This document shows, one piece after another, positions 7,030 to 17,148 of a stretch of 64,000 bases of DNA. How positions within the stretch are numbered: position 1 is the first letter of the stretch; each line of letters starts with the position of its first letter. The notes beneath the pieces were generated by a model. It saw only the letters and a program-made list of their open reading frames with translations. It did not search any database and was not told the DNA's origin. Position numbers and translations under genes: made by a program. This stretch comes from Cytobacillus sp. NCCP-133 (GTDB taxonomy: Bacteria; Bacillota; Bacilli; Bacillales; Cytobacillaceae), in assembly GCF_026011715.1 (NCBI RefSeq), contig NZ_BRVM01000002.1, positions 186,001 through 250,000 of the forward strand, written 5' to 3'.

Positions 7030-9015
7030 ATGATAAAAAAAAGAGTAATAAAACCTGAAGATCTTTCCATATTAAAATCAGTTGCAGATCCACAGCTATC
7101 CTCGAATGGCACCGATTTGGCATATGTGGAAACAAGAATGCTTCAAGAGGAAAATACATACAGTTCCAATTTATTTTACATAAATACCAGCAAAGAGAAT
7201 AAACCAGTCCAGTGGACTTACGGGAAGCATCGGGATCATTCGCCGCGGTGGTCCCCAAATGGAGAAATGCTTGCATTTGTTTCCGATAGAGGAGAGAAAC
7301 CGCAGATTTATATTATTAGCAAAACCGGCGGTGAAGCACGGCAGCTGACTCATTGTGCAAATGGAGCCTCAAACCCTGTTTGGTCCCCAGATGGAAAGCG
7401 GATTGCCTTTACTATTTCTTTGAAACCAGGCGAAGATGCTCAAGAGAAAGGAAAAGGGAAAATGAAGGATGAAAAACCTCTCCCTCTTGAAATTGATATA
7501 ATGAAACACAAATCGGATGCTCAAGGGTTTTGGAGCGGCAGATACAGCCAAGTGGCAACTGTGGATATTGACAACGGCGAGTTTGAGCAGCTTACCTCGG
7601 GAGAGCATGACTATCAGCTGCAAAGCTGGTCCCCGAATGGAAAATCAATTGCTGTTACAGCTGATTTGAACGAAGATAAAGATTTCTCTTTTGCAAGCCA
7701 TGTCTTTTTAGTTAATCTGGAAACCAAGGAAATGAAAAAGGTGACAAACGGAAAAGGCTATTTCGGCAGTGTCACATGGTCCCCAGATGGAAGGCAATTG
7801 GGAATGTTCGGTCATGAGAGAGAGTATGAAAATGCCACACATACAAAAGTCTGGGTTTATGATCTTGAAACGGAAAATCTGCAGTGTCTGACTGCGGAAT
7901 CAGATATTTCAGCTGGTGATTTTGCTATCGGAGATTTCCAGCAGGGGGTCGTCACACCAGGAATCCTTTGGTCAGAGGATAGCAGAAGTTTTTATTTCCT
8001 TGCTACAGATCATGGTAATACAGTCGTTTATTATGGGTCTATGGAAGGCGAGCTGTACCCTGCATTACTGGATCAGCAGCATGTGTATGGTTTGACTACA
8101 GGCGGGTGCATTAATAAAGCAGTTGTTGCTATCAGCAAACCGGCATATCCGGGAGACTTATATTTGCTGGATGTTCCAACGGGAGAATTAATACAGCTGA
8201 CCAATGTAAATGAAGAGTTTTTGAATGAGGTCGAGGTGGCAGATGCAGATCCGATTCAGTTCAAATCTTCGGATGATTGGGAGCTTCATGGCTGGATCAT
8301 GAAGCCTATTGGTTTAGAAGAGGGGGTAAAAACACCGCTTGTTGTTGAAATTCATGGAGGGCCGCATGCGATGTATGCCAATTCCTATTTCCATGAATTT
8401 CAATGTCTTGCAGCGAAAGGCTATGCCGTCTTATTTATCAACCCGAGAGGAAGCCATGGGTATGGCCAGCATTTTGTTAACGCTGTCAGAGGGGATTATG
8501 GCGGCAAGGATTATGAAGATATTATGGATGCAGTAGATTATGCGCTGGAAAGCTTTGATTTTATCGATAAAGACCGGCTTGGTGTGACAGGTGGAAGTTA
8601 TGGCGGGTTTATGACAAACTGGATTATCGGTCATACGAACCGTTTCAAAGCAGCTGTCACTCAGCGTTCAATCTCCAATTGGATCAGCTTCTATGGTGTA
8701 AGCGACATTGGCTTTTACTTTACTGATTGGCAAATCCAAAGTGATTTGAATGATATCGAAAGGCTTTGGAAGTATTCACCGCTCGCTTACGTGAATGAAA
8801 TGGATACTCCATTGCTTATACTTCACAGCGAAAAAGATTACCGCTGTCCGATTGAACAGGCTGATCAGCTATTTATTGCCTTAAAGCATCGTAAAAAAAC
8901 AGCCCAATTTGTCCGCTTCCCTGAATCGAACCATGAACTTTCAAGGAGCGGAAAACCGAATCTAAGAATCAGCCGCTTAAACTATATTGCAGGCTGGTTT
9001 GATAAGTATCTGTAA
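7030..9015 (+). CDS. yuxL: S9-family serine peptidase (prolyl oligopeptidase/acylaminoacyl peptidase type)
   Basis: A 661-residue cytosolic peptidase. The N-terminal part carries repeated WSP(N/D)G words (PRWSPNG, PVWSPDG, QSWSPNG, TWSPDG) typical of a TolB/beta-propeller domain (about 1-380). The C-terminal alpha/beta-hydrolase has the nucleophile motif GGSYGG (Ser523) and the catalytic His in SNHELS (His635). YuxL is the closest B. subtilis relative I recognise. The ATG at 7030 lies behind AGGAAGGG; an in-frame GTG three codons upstream overlaps that site. A terminator follows. Confidence 0.88.
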   Translation: MIKKRVIKPEDLSILKSVADPQLSSNGTDLAYVETRMLQEENTYSSNLFYINTSKENKPVQWTYGKHRDHSPRWSPNGEMLAFVSDRGEKPQIYIISKTGGEARQLTHCANGASNPVWSPDGKRIAFTISLKPGEDAQEKGKGKMKDEKPLPLEIDIMKHKSDAQGFWSGRYSQVATVDIDNGEFEQLTSGEHDYQLQSWSPNGKSIAVTADLNEDKDFSFASHVFLVNLETKEMKKVTNGKGYFGSVTWSPDGRQLGMFGHEREYENATHTKVWVYDLETENLQCLTAESDISAGDFAIGDFQQGVVTPGILWSEDSRSFYFLATDHGNTVVYYGSMEGELYPALLDQQHVYGLTTGGCINKAVVAISKPAYPGDLYLLDVPTGELIQLTNVNEEFLNEVEVADADPIQFKSSDDWELHGWIMKPIGLEEGVKTPLVVEIHGGPHAMYANSYFHEFQCLAAKGYAVLFINPRGSHGYGQHFVNAVRGDYGGKDYEDIMDAVDYALESFDFIDKDRLGVTGGSYGGFMTNWIIGHTNRFKAAVTQRSISNWISFYGVSDIGFYFTDWQIQSDLNDIERLWKYSPLAYVNEMDTPLLILHSEKDYRCPIEQADQLFIALKHRKKTAQFVRFPESNHELSRSGKPNLRISRLNYIAGWFDKYL

Positions 9016-9020
9016 AAGAT

Positions 9021-9050
9021 TGCCGCAGGCTTCGGTCTTGCGGCATTTTT
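9021..9050 (+). terminator. Terminator of the S9 peptidase gene
   Basis: TGCCGCA (9021-9027) pairs with TGCGGCA (9039-9045) around a UUCG-containing loop, then five T. The remaining gap to 9451 is AT-rich with repeated ACGAAAA words (9146, 9172, 9190) and an AAAAGGT/ACCTTTT inverted repeat near 9297-9340; no gene is supported there. Confidence 0.8.
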
Positions 9051-9451
9051 AGTTTGATTTTTGCGAATTGACCCAAACTTAAAAGAAGAAAAATTGATAT
9101 ATCAACTAAGGCCAGCGTAAGATCAGCAAATTTCCCAAAAAAGTAACGAAAAGAAAAAGCTGTATATTTCAACGAAAATACCGATACCAACGAAAATAAA
9201 ATTTCCAATCGGTAAACCGAAACAGCAAAGGTTTTATTTTAAAAATGCCGATAATAATAAAATAATTTGCAAAGAAAGTAATTCAACTGCAAAATAAAAG
9301 GTATACAGGATATACCAGCATCGATATCGAAACCTTTTTATAGAAACATCAGTCTAATATATGTGAAGGTCTGGTGGGCACTTTCAAAGCACATCCTGCA
9401 TTATTAACAGGCAGGCTTAATCATTTTATTGCAAAGAAAGGACTTATTCTT

Positions 9452-10387
9452 ATGAGATCTGATAGATACGAATATAAAAAACAGAAAAAGAAAAGGAAAT
9501 GGAAATCTGTTCTATTAATTCTTTTTCTATTGTTTGCTGGTACGCTTGGTTATTCTTATTACCAGTTTAAGCAGGGGGTTTCCCAATCAAAAGGCGAAGC
9601 AAATATAGAAACTGAGGAATTTGAATTTAACGGAGAAAAAGACAAGTATGGAGGAACGAACATCCTGATTCTTGGAAGTGATGCAAGAGGAAAAGAGAAA
9701 TCCAGGGCAGATACCATTATGGTTGCGCAATATCATCCTGTTAAGGGGACCTATAAGCTTATTTCTTTTATGAGAGATATGTATGTAGACATTCCGGGCC
9801 ATGGACAAAATAGAATAAATGCAGCACTTGCTTACGGAGGGCCAGAGCTATTAAGGCAGACGATTAAGGAAAACTTTGATATCGATATAAAATATTATTC
9901 AATCGTTGATTTTGAGGGATTTGTCCATTTAATCGATGAAGCTTTCCCAAGAGGAGTAGAAATGAATGTCGAGAAAAAAATGTCTGCCAATATTGGTGTT
10001 ACGCTTGAACCGGGACTGCAGCGTCTAGATGGAGAGCATCTCCTTGGATATGTCCGATTTAGACAGGATGCTGTCGGCGATTTTGGAAGGGTCGAGCGCC
10101 AGCAAAAGGTAATGAAGGAAGTGGCAAGCCAGTTTACAAGCTTTCAGACCATCACGAAGCTCCCAAAGTTAATTGGAGTGGTAACACCTTTTGTTAATAC
10201 AAATATGGATACGGGAGATATCCTGTACATTGGGAAAGACTTTTTAAGCAAAGATAAACGGAATGTAGAGACCCTCCGTGTTCCAGTTGATGGAACATTT
10301 GAAAACCAGAGAATCAATGGGGCAGCAGTATTGGGGATCAATAAAGAGGCAAATAAAGAAGCAATCCATGATTTTCTATCAAAATAA
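9452..10387 (+). CDS. LCP-family (LytR-CpsA-Psr) cell wall ligase
   Basis: A 311-residue membrane-anchored extracytoplasmic protein. A basic N-terminus precedes one membrane segment (about residues 17-38), followed by the LCP domain with NILILGSDAR, SRADTIMV, SFMRDMYVDIPG and YVRFRQD. The conserved Asp/Arg residues bind the polyprenyl phosphate. LCP enzymes transfer teichoic acids or other glycopolymers from undecaprenyl carriers to peptidoglycan; which polymer is used here is not visible. The ATG at 9452 follows AAAGGA with nine bases between. No wall-polymer genes are adjacent. Confidence 0.87.
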   Translation: MRSDRYEYKKQKKKRKWKSVLLILFLLFAGTLGYSYYQFKQGVSQSKGEANIETEEFEFNGEKDKYGGTNILILGSDARGKEKSRADTIMVAQYHPVKGTYKLISFMRDMYVDIPGHGQNRINAALAYGGPELLRQTIKENFDIDIKYYSIVDFEGFVHLIDEAFPRGVEMNVEKKMSANIGVTLEPGLQRLDGEHLLGYVRFRQDAVGDFGRVERQQKVMKEVASQFTSFQTITKLPKLIGVVTPFVNTNMDTGDILYIGKDFLSKDKRNVETLRVPVDGTFENQRINGAAVLGINKEANKEAIHDFLSK

Positions 10388-10530
10388 ATTTTAAACATTC
10401 TTTTTCCCCCGATTAGGTGTAGAATAATAGGGGAAGTGGTAAAACTAGGGTAATTGTCCTTATATGATCATATTTGCACTGGGAAAATTATTATATAGAT
10501 GTTTGCTGCATATGAACAAGGAGATACTAC

Positions 10531-11151
10531 ATGGATTTTGAACTGTTCAAAGATTGGTTTACATTGGAAAATATAATGGATATAATTCAGGAATATCGTT
10601 CATTCGGTCCGCTTCCTGGCATCCTGCTTCCTATGCTTGAAGCATTTTTGCCGCTCCTGCCCTTGTTTTTATTTGTTATGGCAAATGCGAGTGCATTCGG
10701 TCTTTGGCTTGGATTTTTATATTCCTGGCTGGGTGCTGTTGCGGGAGCGTTAATTGTTTTCTTGCTGGTTAGGAGATACGGACAAAAGAGAATCCTTCGG
10801 TTTTTAAAAAAACAACGTCAGGTGCAGAAGCTTATGAAGTGGGTGGAAAAGCATGGATTTGGCCCTTTGTTCATTCTGCTGTGTTTTCCGTTTACTCCAT
10901 CCGCTATTGTAAATATCGTGGCGGGGCTATCAAATATCAGCATTGCCCAATATATGCTGGCTGTCCTGACGGGAAAAATGGTTATGGTTTTTACCATTAG
11001 TTTTGTGGGATATGATATTAAATCATTAATTACTCAGCCTATTCGGACTGCCATCGTTGCTCTGGTCATTTTCATTCTTTGGTATGTCGGCAAAATTATT
11101 GAAATAAAGATGAATATGAGCGTAGAAAAAGATCGCACAAAAAAAGAATAA
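10531..11151 (+). CDS. yhjE: TVP38/TMEM64-family membrane protein
   Basis: A 206-residue membrane protein of the DedA-like TVP38/TMEM64 (SNARE-associated) family, with about five hydrophobic segments. The conserved core FGPLFILLCFPFTPSAIVNIVAGL (residues about 110-133) contains the family PF(T/S)P motif. Lipid scrambling or transport is proposed for relatives. The gene ends 31 bases before sipV, as in B. subtilis (yhjE-sipV), suggesting cotranscription. AAGGAG precedes the ATG. Confidence 0.85.
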   Translation: MDFELFKDWFTLENIMDIIQEYRSFGPLPGILLPMLEAFLPLLPLFLFVMANASAFGLWLGFLYSWLGAVAGALIVFLLVRRYGQKRILRFLKKQRQVQKLMKWVEKHGFGPLFILLCFPFTPSAIVNIVAGLSNISIAQYMLAVLTGKMVMVFTISFVGYDIKSLITQPIRTAIVALVIFILWYVGKIIEIKMNMSVEKDRTKKE

Positions 11152-11182
11152 CAATTGCAGTAAGCCTTGAGGGAGATGACGT

Positions 11183-11737
11183 GTGAAGGAAGAATTGAAA
11201 AAAGAAGGGGCAGAATGGCTAAAGGCCTTTGCCGTCGGCATCATAATCTTTGCTTTTATACGGACTTTTTTCTTCTCTAATTATGTTGTGGAAGGCGAAT
11301 CCATGATGCCGACCCTTCAGGATGGCAATAAGCTGATCGTTAATAAAGTTGGCTATCAGGTGGGCGATTTGAATCGTTTTGACGTCATTGTTTTTCACCA
11401 TAATGATGAAGAGGACTTTGTTAAAAGAATTATCGGGCTTCCAGGAGATAAAATTGAATACCGAAGAGATGAATTGTATATCAATGGGAAGAAAGTGGAC
11501 GAGCCATATTTGGACAAATATCGGAAAGAAGTAATTGGCGGAAGGCTGACGGGAGATTTTACCCTTCAAGAAATGACGGGAGTCGAAACGGTGCCTGAAG
11601 GAAAGCTCTTTGTGATGGGGGATAACCGTCTTGGAAGCTGGGACAGCCGCCATTTTGGATTTATATCAGCAGATCAGGTTGTCGGAAAAGTAAACTTGCG
11701 TTATTGGCCGCTGGATGAAATGGATGCTTCTTTTTAA
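11183..11737 (+). CDS. sipV: Type I signal peptidase SipV
   Basis: A 184-residue membrane peptidase that removes signal peptides from exported proteins. There is one N-terminal membrane segment (about residues 15-32), the catalytic Ser40 in GESMMPTL and the catalytic Lys81 in DFVKRIIGLPGD, then box D GDNR and box E DSRHFG. The start is GTG behind GAGGGAGATGAC. Position after yhjE supports the sipV assignment over sipS/sipT. A strong terminator follows. Confidence 0.92.
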   Translation: MKEELKKEGAEWLKAFAVGIIIFAFIRTFFFSNYVVEGESMMPTLQDGNKLIVNKVGYQVGDLNRFDVIVFHHNDEEDFVKRIIGLPGDKIEYRRDELYINGKKVDEPYLDKYRKEVIGGRLTGDFTLQEMTGVETVPEGKLFVMGDNRLGSWDSRHFGFISADQVVGKVNLRYWPLDEMDASF

Positions 11738-11757
11738 AGAAAAACCTATAATGCACT

Positions 11758-11790
11758 AAAAGGACTCGATAAAATTCGAGTCCTTTTTTA
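11758..11790 (+). terminator. Terminator of yhjE-sipV
   Basis: AAAAGGACTCGA (11758-11769) pairs with TCGAGTCCTTTT (11776-11787), followed by more T. Confidence 0.88.
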
Positions 11791-12200
11791 TAATATCAGA
11801 ATTTATATCCTTTTGAAATTAGATAACTGTCTAGCTCCAGGTGCCTACCCCTTCGAGGTCAGAAGCTTGTCTAGTTCCGGCTCCTAGAGACTCGGGGTCA
11901 TAAGCCGATTCCTTCCAGAAGGGAAAACACCTTCTTACAGGAACCGTCTTATGCCTGTCGTCCCTGGACAGTCGCCTCCACATTTCGGTTTGTCTAGTTC
12001 CGGCTCCTAGAGACTCGGGGTCATAAGCCGATTCCTTCCAGAAGGGAAAACACCTTCCCGCAGGACAAGGAAGGCTTCGTCAGCAAAAACATCGCACGGC
12101 CGAAAGCGGCAGCTTTTGGGAGGACGGGGGTCATGCAGACGTTGCCACAGGACGTGGCGCTTTTAGTCTAGGTTCCTTCGTGGTCAAGGCGCCCTGCGCT
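11789..12200. repeat. Composite dispersed repeat region
   Basis: This is the longest gene-free, relatively GC-rich block. It opens with copy B of the post-terminator repeat (11789-11845, ending CTGTCTAGCTCCAGGTGCC). It then holds two exact 68-base copies (11867-11934 and 11990-12057, GTCTAGTTCCGGCTCC type) and ends with a tail (12090-12195) containing TTTTGGGAGG and TTCCTTCGTGGTCAAGGCG. The tail resembles the sequence at 38600-38665, which also follows a CTGTCTAGCT word, so the whole block appears to be one long element present elsewhere as a decayed copy. No open frame of note. Confidence 0.7.
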
Positions 12201-12204
12201 TTTC

Positions 12205-13359
12205 TTAGTCGGACTGTGGGGAAAGGGCCACTTCTTTTGATAAAAATTTCCCAAAAACCATGTTCATCAGGAAAAAGGCGAGCAGCAGCTGCAGAACATA
12301 TTCAAATTGAAGAACCATTACAATAGGCGAGGCAAGACCGGCCCCCGTTAAAAGGATAAATGAATAGAGGGAAAGTGCTTTTGCCCGGTCTGTCCCTGCA
12401 ATCATGCCAATAAGGGTAATCACTGTAGGAACAAGCAGGGAGATAGAAGACACAAATATTATGGAAAAGGCCATTAAAGCAGTTGTACTGCTGAATACAG
12501 CCATGTTAATAATGCTAAATACCCCCAATATTAAACCGAGTTTCATGGTAGAATATATGCCCATCCTCTCGATTAATTTCCCGGTAAACAGAGACAGAAC
12601 TGCCCCAATTAATCCGAACGCTCTTAATGTAAATAAATCATCCCTGCTTCCCTGAAAAAATCTGCCAATCGCATCGTATAAAGCTACAAAAGAAAAAAGT
12701 AAAGTAAAAGCAATCGCGTAGCATTTCAGCAGGCTCCGGTTCTTTAATAATTTCCTCATTATAAAAAGCACAGAAGCCTTTGATTTAGATGGCTGAGAAG
12801 TGAGCGGCAGTATTTTGTACGATATAAGGAATAGCACGAAATAACAAAAAGCAAAAAAATAAAATGCATAGCCCCACTCATAATAAAATGTGATAGTGGA
12901 GCTGATCAGCTGTCCAAGGATGCCTGCGACAAGAAAACCTGTGTTGATAAAAACAAGAAGCAGTGTGCGGCTTTTAGGGGGAAAAAGATCAAAGGAATAA
13001 GCAAATGCAACTGGTGCGAAGCTGCCTAAAGTAAGCCCCTGAATAGACCTCGTGATATATAGCGCCTCTATGCTTGTAGATAGCCCAACCGTAAAAGTGG
13101 ATAAAGCGGAGGCGAACAATCCCATAATGATTATTTTTCTTCTTCCGAATCTATCGGACGCCGGACCGAAAAACAGCAAGCCAGCCGCATAAAAAAAGGC
13201 AAACAGGCTGCCGCCGCCGACAATATCATTTTCTTTCACGTCAAATGAGTCTGCAATGTCACCATAAATAGGGATCAGTGTATAAATATTGCTGGCAACA
13301 AAAATGCCTGTTACAGTCAAAATAATAGAAGTTGCCAGTAGTACTTGTTTTGAAATCAT
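12205..13359 (-). CDS. yhjO: Major facilitator superfamily transporter (YhjO-like)
   Basis: A 384-residue protein with about twelve hydrophobic segments. The MFS signature lies in the loop between the second and third segments, with GPASDRFGRRKII at about residues 57-69. It belongs to the drug/sugar efflux type of MFS; the substrate is not visible. The ATG at 13359 follows AGGTGATATGG. B. subtilis has the MFS gene yhjO in the corresponding place before addBA, so the symbol rests mainly on synteny. The 270-base gap to addB is AT-rich with no gene. Confidence 0.75.
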   Translation of the reverse strand: MISKQVLLATSIILTVTGIFVASNIYTLIPIYGDIADSFDVKENDIVGGGSLFAFFYAAGLLFFGPASDRFGRRKIIIMGLFASALSTFTVGLSTSIEALYITRSIQGLTLGSFAPVAFAYSFDLFPPKSRTLLLVFINTGFLVAGILGQLISSTITFYYEWGYAFYFFAFCYFVLFLISYKILPLTSQPSKSKASVLFIMRKLLKNRSLLKCYAIAFTLLFSFVALYDAIGRFFQGSRDDLFTLRAFGLIGAVLSLFTGKLIERMGIYSTMKLGLILGVFSIINMAVFSSTTALMAFSIIFVSSISLLVPTVITLIGMIAGTDRAKALSLYSFILLTGAGLASPIVMVLQFEYVLQLLLAFFLMNMVFGKFLSKEVALSPQSD

Positions 13360-13629
13360 CCATATCACCTGCCACCATAATCTATGCATGGATGCCTGTA
13401 TAGGAAAGTTGTTTATTTACTAGTTTGAAAGACCCCATCCGAAAAATTGAACTGCTTATATGATAAAATAATTCTATAAATGAAATAAAATTAAAGAATA
13501 CTAGCCAGCAACTTATTGGCAGAGGTTTGCTTTTATTTGAGATGCTTGTTTAATTATAGCTCAAAGTGTTACCCGGCCGGGATGATTGCTGATGGGCGGG
13601 GAGCGATGCTTTTTTTGAGGAGGAAAAAC

Positions 13630-16600
13630 ATGACCGTACGTTTATTGATAGGCCGTTCAGGTAGCGGCAAAACAGAATACTGCCTGAATGAAATCCGTGA
13701 TGAACTGCGGTTTAATCCGGATGGCGATCCGATTATTTATTTAGTTCCGGAACAGATGACGTTTCTATCAGAATATAAATTAATTACAACACCAGGATTG
13801 GGCGGAATGGTCCGCAGCCAGGTGTATTCCTTCACACGCCTTGCCTGGAGAATACTGCAGGAAACTGGCGGCATGAGCAGATATCATCTAAATAGTGTTG
13901 GGATCAGTATGCTGATCCGCAAAATTATTGAAGATAAAAAGGATGAGCTGAGGCTTTTTCAGCGTGCTGCAGATAAAAATGGTTTTATTCAGCAAGTTGA
14001 ACAGATGATGACAGAGTTTAAGCGTTATTGTGTCAATCCAGATGAACTTGCAGAGAGGCAAAATCAGCTATCATCAGGCGGGAAATCCAGTAAAGCATTG
14101 CAGGATAAGCTACATGACCTGGAATTGATTTTTCAAAATTTTGAAGAATCCCTTTCAGGTAAATATACAGATTCTGAAGATTATTTCCGATTGCTTACGG
14201 AAAAAGCCTCTCAATCACACTATCTCAACAATGCAGAGATTTATATAGATGGCTTTTACAGCTTTACACCGCAAGAGTATCTAATCTTGGAGCAGCTTAT
14301 GAAGCAGTGCAAAAAAGTAACGATTACTCTTACGCTTGATCGTCCGTATAGACAGAAGGTTCCCGATGATCTTCATTTATTCAGAATGTCGGGAGAGAAC
14401 TGCCAGACCATTTATGAAATGGCTTCCCGCAACGGGCTGAATGTGGAAGTAATGAAGCTTCATGATCAAAAAAGATGGAACTCCTATTCTCTAAAGCACC
14501 TGGAAGCCCATTTTGACAGCAGGCCGGCTGCCGAATATGCGGGAGAGGCTGATGTACACATTGGACAGGCTGTCAATAGGAGGGCAGAGATCGAAGGGGT
14601 TGCCAGAAAAATCAATCAGCTCATACGAAACGAAGGCTATCGCTACAGAGATATCGCTGTGCTTGCAAGGAATGGACAGGATTATCATGACATAATTGAG
14701 ACTGTGTTCCATGACTATGATATTCCTTATTTCATAGACCAGAAAAGGATCATGCTGAATCACCCTCTTGTGGAGTTAATCCGTTCGACTCTTGAAATTT
14801 TCAATGGGAATTGGCGTTATGAACCAATCTTCAGAGCGATTAAGACTGAGCTGATTTTTCCGACCAAATTAAATTCTTCCCGACTGCGCGAACAGATGGA
14901 CCGGCTTGAAAATTATGTTCTTGCCAATGGCATCCAAGGGGGGAAGTGGACGAAGAAGAAAAGGTGGATATATAGAAGGATCAGAGGACTGGAGTTTGAA
15001 GCAGTAGCTCAGACAGACGCCGAAAAGAAAATAGAAGATGAGTTAAATGATCTGCGTGAAATGATCACCGGTCCCATTTTAAGGTTGTCCCGCCGCTTTA
15101 AAAAAGCTGACAATGGACGTAAATATTGTGAAGCGCTGTTTTTATACCTTGAAGAACTGAATGTTCCATTCAAGCTTGAACAGTGGAAAACAGCTGAAGA
15201 GGAGAAAGGAAATCTTGTTAAGTCAAGGGAACATGGCCAAGCCTGGAATGCCATTATGGAGCTATTGGATCAATATGTTGAAATACTGGGCGAGGATGAA
15301 GTCAGTCTCAAGCGTTTTGCTTCGATACTTGATGCTGGAATAGAATCTTTGCGCTTTACGCTTGTTCCGCCTGCTATAGATCAAGTTATGGCAGCTGATC
15401 TGGAGAGATCCCGATTAACTGACACTAAAGCGGTTTTTGTTATTGGACTTAATGAGGGAGTACTCCCTGCCAAATTCACAGTGGACGGCGTGCTGGCGGA
15501 TGAAGACAGGGAAATGCTGCAGGCAAACGGCATGAAGCTAGCCCCCGGAAGCCGCACACGACTACTGGATGAGGAGTTTTTAGCCTATAAAGCTTTTGTC
15601 ACTCCTTCAGAAAAACTGTTTATCAGCTATCCCCTGGCAAATGAAGAAGGCAAAGCGCTTATGCCATCTCCTTTTATAAAGAAAATGGGAGATCTATTCC
15701 CTGACTGCAGACAGCATGCCTTCGTGTCAGATCCGCTAGAGCTGCCTGAAGCAGAACAGCTGGAATATGCAGATAATCTGAATACAGCACTTTCTTATCT
15801 TACTTCACAGCTTCAGCTCAAAAAGCGGAACTATCCGATCTATGACTTATGGTGGGATGTTTATAATTATTATCTTAAAAATGAGAAATGGAGAAGTTCT
15901 GCATTAAAGGTGCTTTCCAGCTTGAATTATGAAAACCGGACTCAACAGCTAGGTGAGGATATCAGTAAAGAGCTCTATGGTGACCACATTCAGGCAAGTG
16001 TATCTAGAATGGAATTATTCCACAGCTGTCCGTTTTCCCATTTTGCACAGCACGGCCTAAGGCTTAGAGAGAGGCAGGTATATCGCCTGGAGGCGCCTGA
16101 TATCGGGGACCTGTTCCATGCTGCATTAAAATATATTGCTGAAACAGTTATGACCCAAAAGCTTTCGTGGACAGATATGACAAGAGAACAGTGCGAAATA
16201 CTCGCAAAAGAAGCAGTTGAGATGCTGGCCCCAAAACTGCAAAATGAAATTCTCTTAAGTTCGAATAGGCATCACTATATTAAGAAAAAGCTAGAGCAAA
16301 TCATTAGCCGTGCATCTTTTGTTATTAGCGAGCATGCTAAATCAAGCGGATTCTCACCAGTTGGGCTTGAGCTTGGATTTGGCCCGAAAGGAGAACTGCC
16401 TTCACTTGTATTCCCGCTTAAAAATGGGACAAAAATGGAGCTTATCGGCAGAATTGACAGGGTAGATAAGGCACAGGATACCAGCGGCACCTTTTTAAGA
16501 GTCATTGACTATAAGTCGAGTTCCAAAGACTTAAATGTCAGTGAAGTGTACTATGGCATTGCCCTGCAAATGCTCACATACTTGGATATTATTATTGCCC

Positions 16601-17148
16601 ATTCCAATGCTTTGATCGGAACGGAAGCAGATCCGGCAGGAGTCCTTTACTTCCATGTCCATAATCCAATTGTAAATACATCGAAAATGCTGACGCTGGA
16701 GGACATTGAGCAGGAACTTTATAAAAAGTTTAAAATGAATGGCCTCATGCTGGGGGATGAAAATGTCATCAGGCTGATGGATCAGACTCTTGAGACAGGT
16801 GATTCATCCATCATTTCTGCAGGCTTTAAGAAGGATGGCACACTCTCAAAACGTTCGAAAGTTGCAAGCAAGCAGGAGTTTGACTATTTACGCCGTTATG
16901 TAAGGAAAATGTATCGAAATACGGGCAATAGCATCACAGAAGGAAACGTAGAGATTGCTCCTTATAAAATGAAAGAAAAAACACCTTGCACTTTTTGTGC
17001 TTATAAATCTGTTTGTCAATTCGACGAATCGCTAGAAACCAATGATTTCAGACTTTTTGCACCTAAGCCTAAAGAAGACGTTATAGAAATCATCAGGAAG
17101 GAGGTGGAGGAAGATGAAAATGAAAATGAAAATGATTATACCGCCTAA
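13630..17148 (+). CDS. addB: ATP-dependent helicase/nuclease subunit B
   Basis: A 1172-residue subunit of the AddAB double-strand-break end-resection complex, the Firmicutes counterpart of RecBCD; B. subtilis AddB has 1166. The N-terminus has Walker A GRSGSGKT (residues about 7-14). The C-terminal RecB-type nuclease carries IDYKSS. The Fe-S-binding cysteines appear as FHSCPFSH and the late cluster TPCTFCAYKSVCQF. The ATG at 13630 is preceded by GAGGAGG; the open frame upstream to 13516 lacks such a site. The last 35 bases overlap addA, so the two subunits are translationally coupled. Confidence 0.95.
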   Translation: MTVRLLIGRSGSGKTEYCLNEIRDELRFNPDGDPIIYLVPEQMTFLSEYKLITTPGLGGMVRSQVYSFTRLAWRILQETGGMSRYHLNSVGISMLIRKIIEDKKDELRLFQRAADKNGFIQQVEQMMTEFKRYCVNPDELAERQNQLSSGGKSSKALQDKLHDLELIFQNFEESLSGKYTDSEDYFRLLTEKASQSHYLNNAEIYIDGFYSFTPQEYLILEQLMKQCKKVTITLTLDRPYRQKVPDDLHLFRMSGENCQTIYEMASRNGLNVEVMKLHDQKRWNSYSLKHLEAHFDSRPAAEYAGEADVHIGQAVNRRAEIEGVARKINQLIRNEGYRYRDIAVLARNGQDYHDIIETVFHDYDIPYFIDQKRIMLNHPLVELIRSTLEIFNGNWRYEPIFRAIKTELIFPTKLNSSRLREQMDRLENYVLANGIQGGKWTKKKRWIYRRIRGLEFEAVAQTDAEKKIEDELNDLREMITGPILRLSRRFKKADNGRKYCEALFLYLEELNVPFKLEQWKTAEEEKGNLVKSREHGQAWNAIMELLDQYVEILGEDEVSLKRFASILDAGIESLRFTLVPPAIDQVMAADLERSRLTDTKAVFVIGLNEGVLPAKFTVDGVLADEDREMLQANGMKLAPGSRTRLLDEEFLAYKAFVTPSEKLFISYPLANEEGKALMPSPFIKKMGDLFPDCRQHAFVSDPLELPEAEQLEYADNLNTALSYLTSQLQLKKRNYPIYDLWWDVYNYYLKNEKWRSSALKVLSSLNYENRTQQLGEDISKELYGDHIQASVSRMELFHSCPFSHFAQHGLRLRERQVYRLEAPDIGDLFHAALKYIAETVMTQKLSWTDMTREQCEILAKEAVEMLAPKLQNEILLSSNRHHYIKKKLEQIISRASFVISEHAKSSGFSPVGLELGFGPKGELPSLVFPLKNGTKMELIGRIDRVDKAQDTSGTFLRVIDYKSSSKDLNVSEVYYGIALQMLTYLDIIIAHSNALIGTEADPAGVLYFHVHNPIVNTSKMLTLEDIEQELYKKFKMNGLMLGDENVIRLMDQTLETGDSSIISAGFKKDGTLSKRSKVASKQEFDYLRRYVRKMYRNTGNSITEGNVEIAPYKMKEKTPCTFCAYKSVCQFDESLETNDFRLFAPKPKEDVIEIIRKEVEEDENENENDYTA

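Noticed and set aside
9297-9345. AAAAGGT/ACCTTTT inverted repeat and GTATA/TATAC words before the LCP gene
   Set aside because: The loop is long and the pairs are few and AT-rich; not convincing as a riboswitch or terminator.
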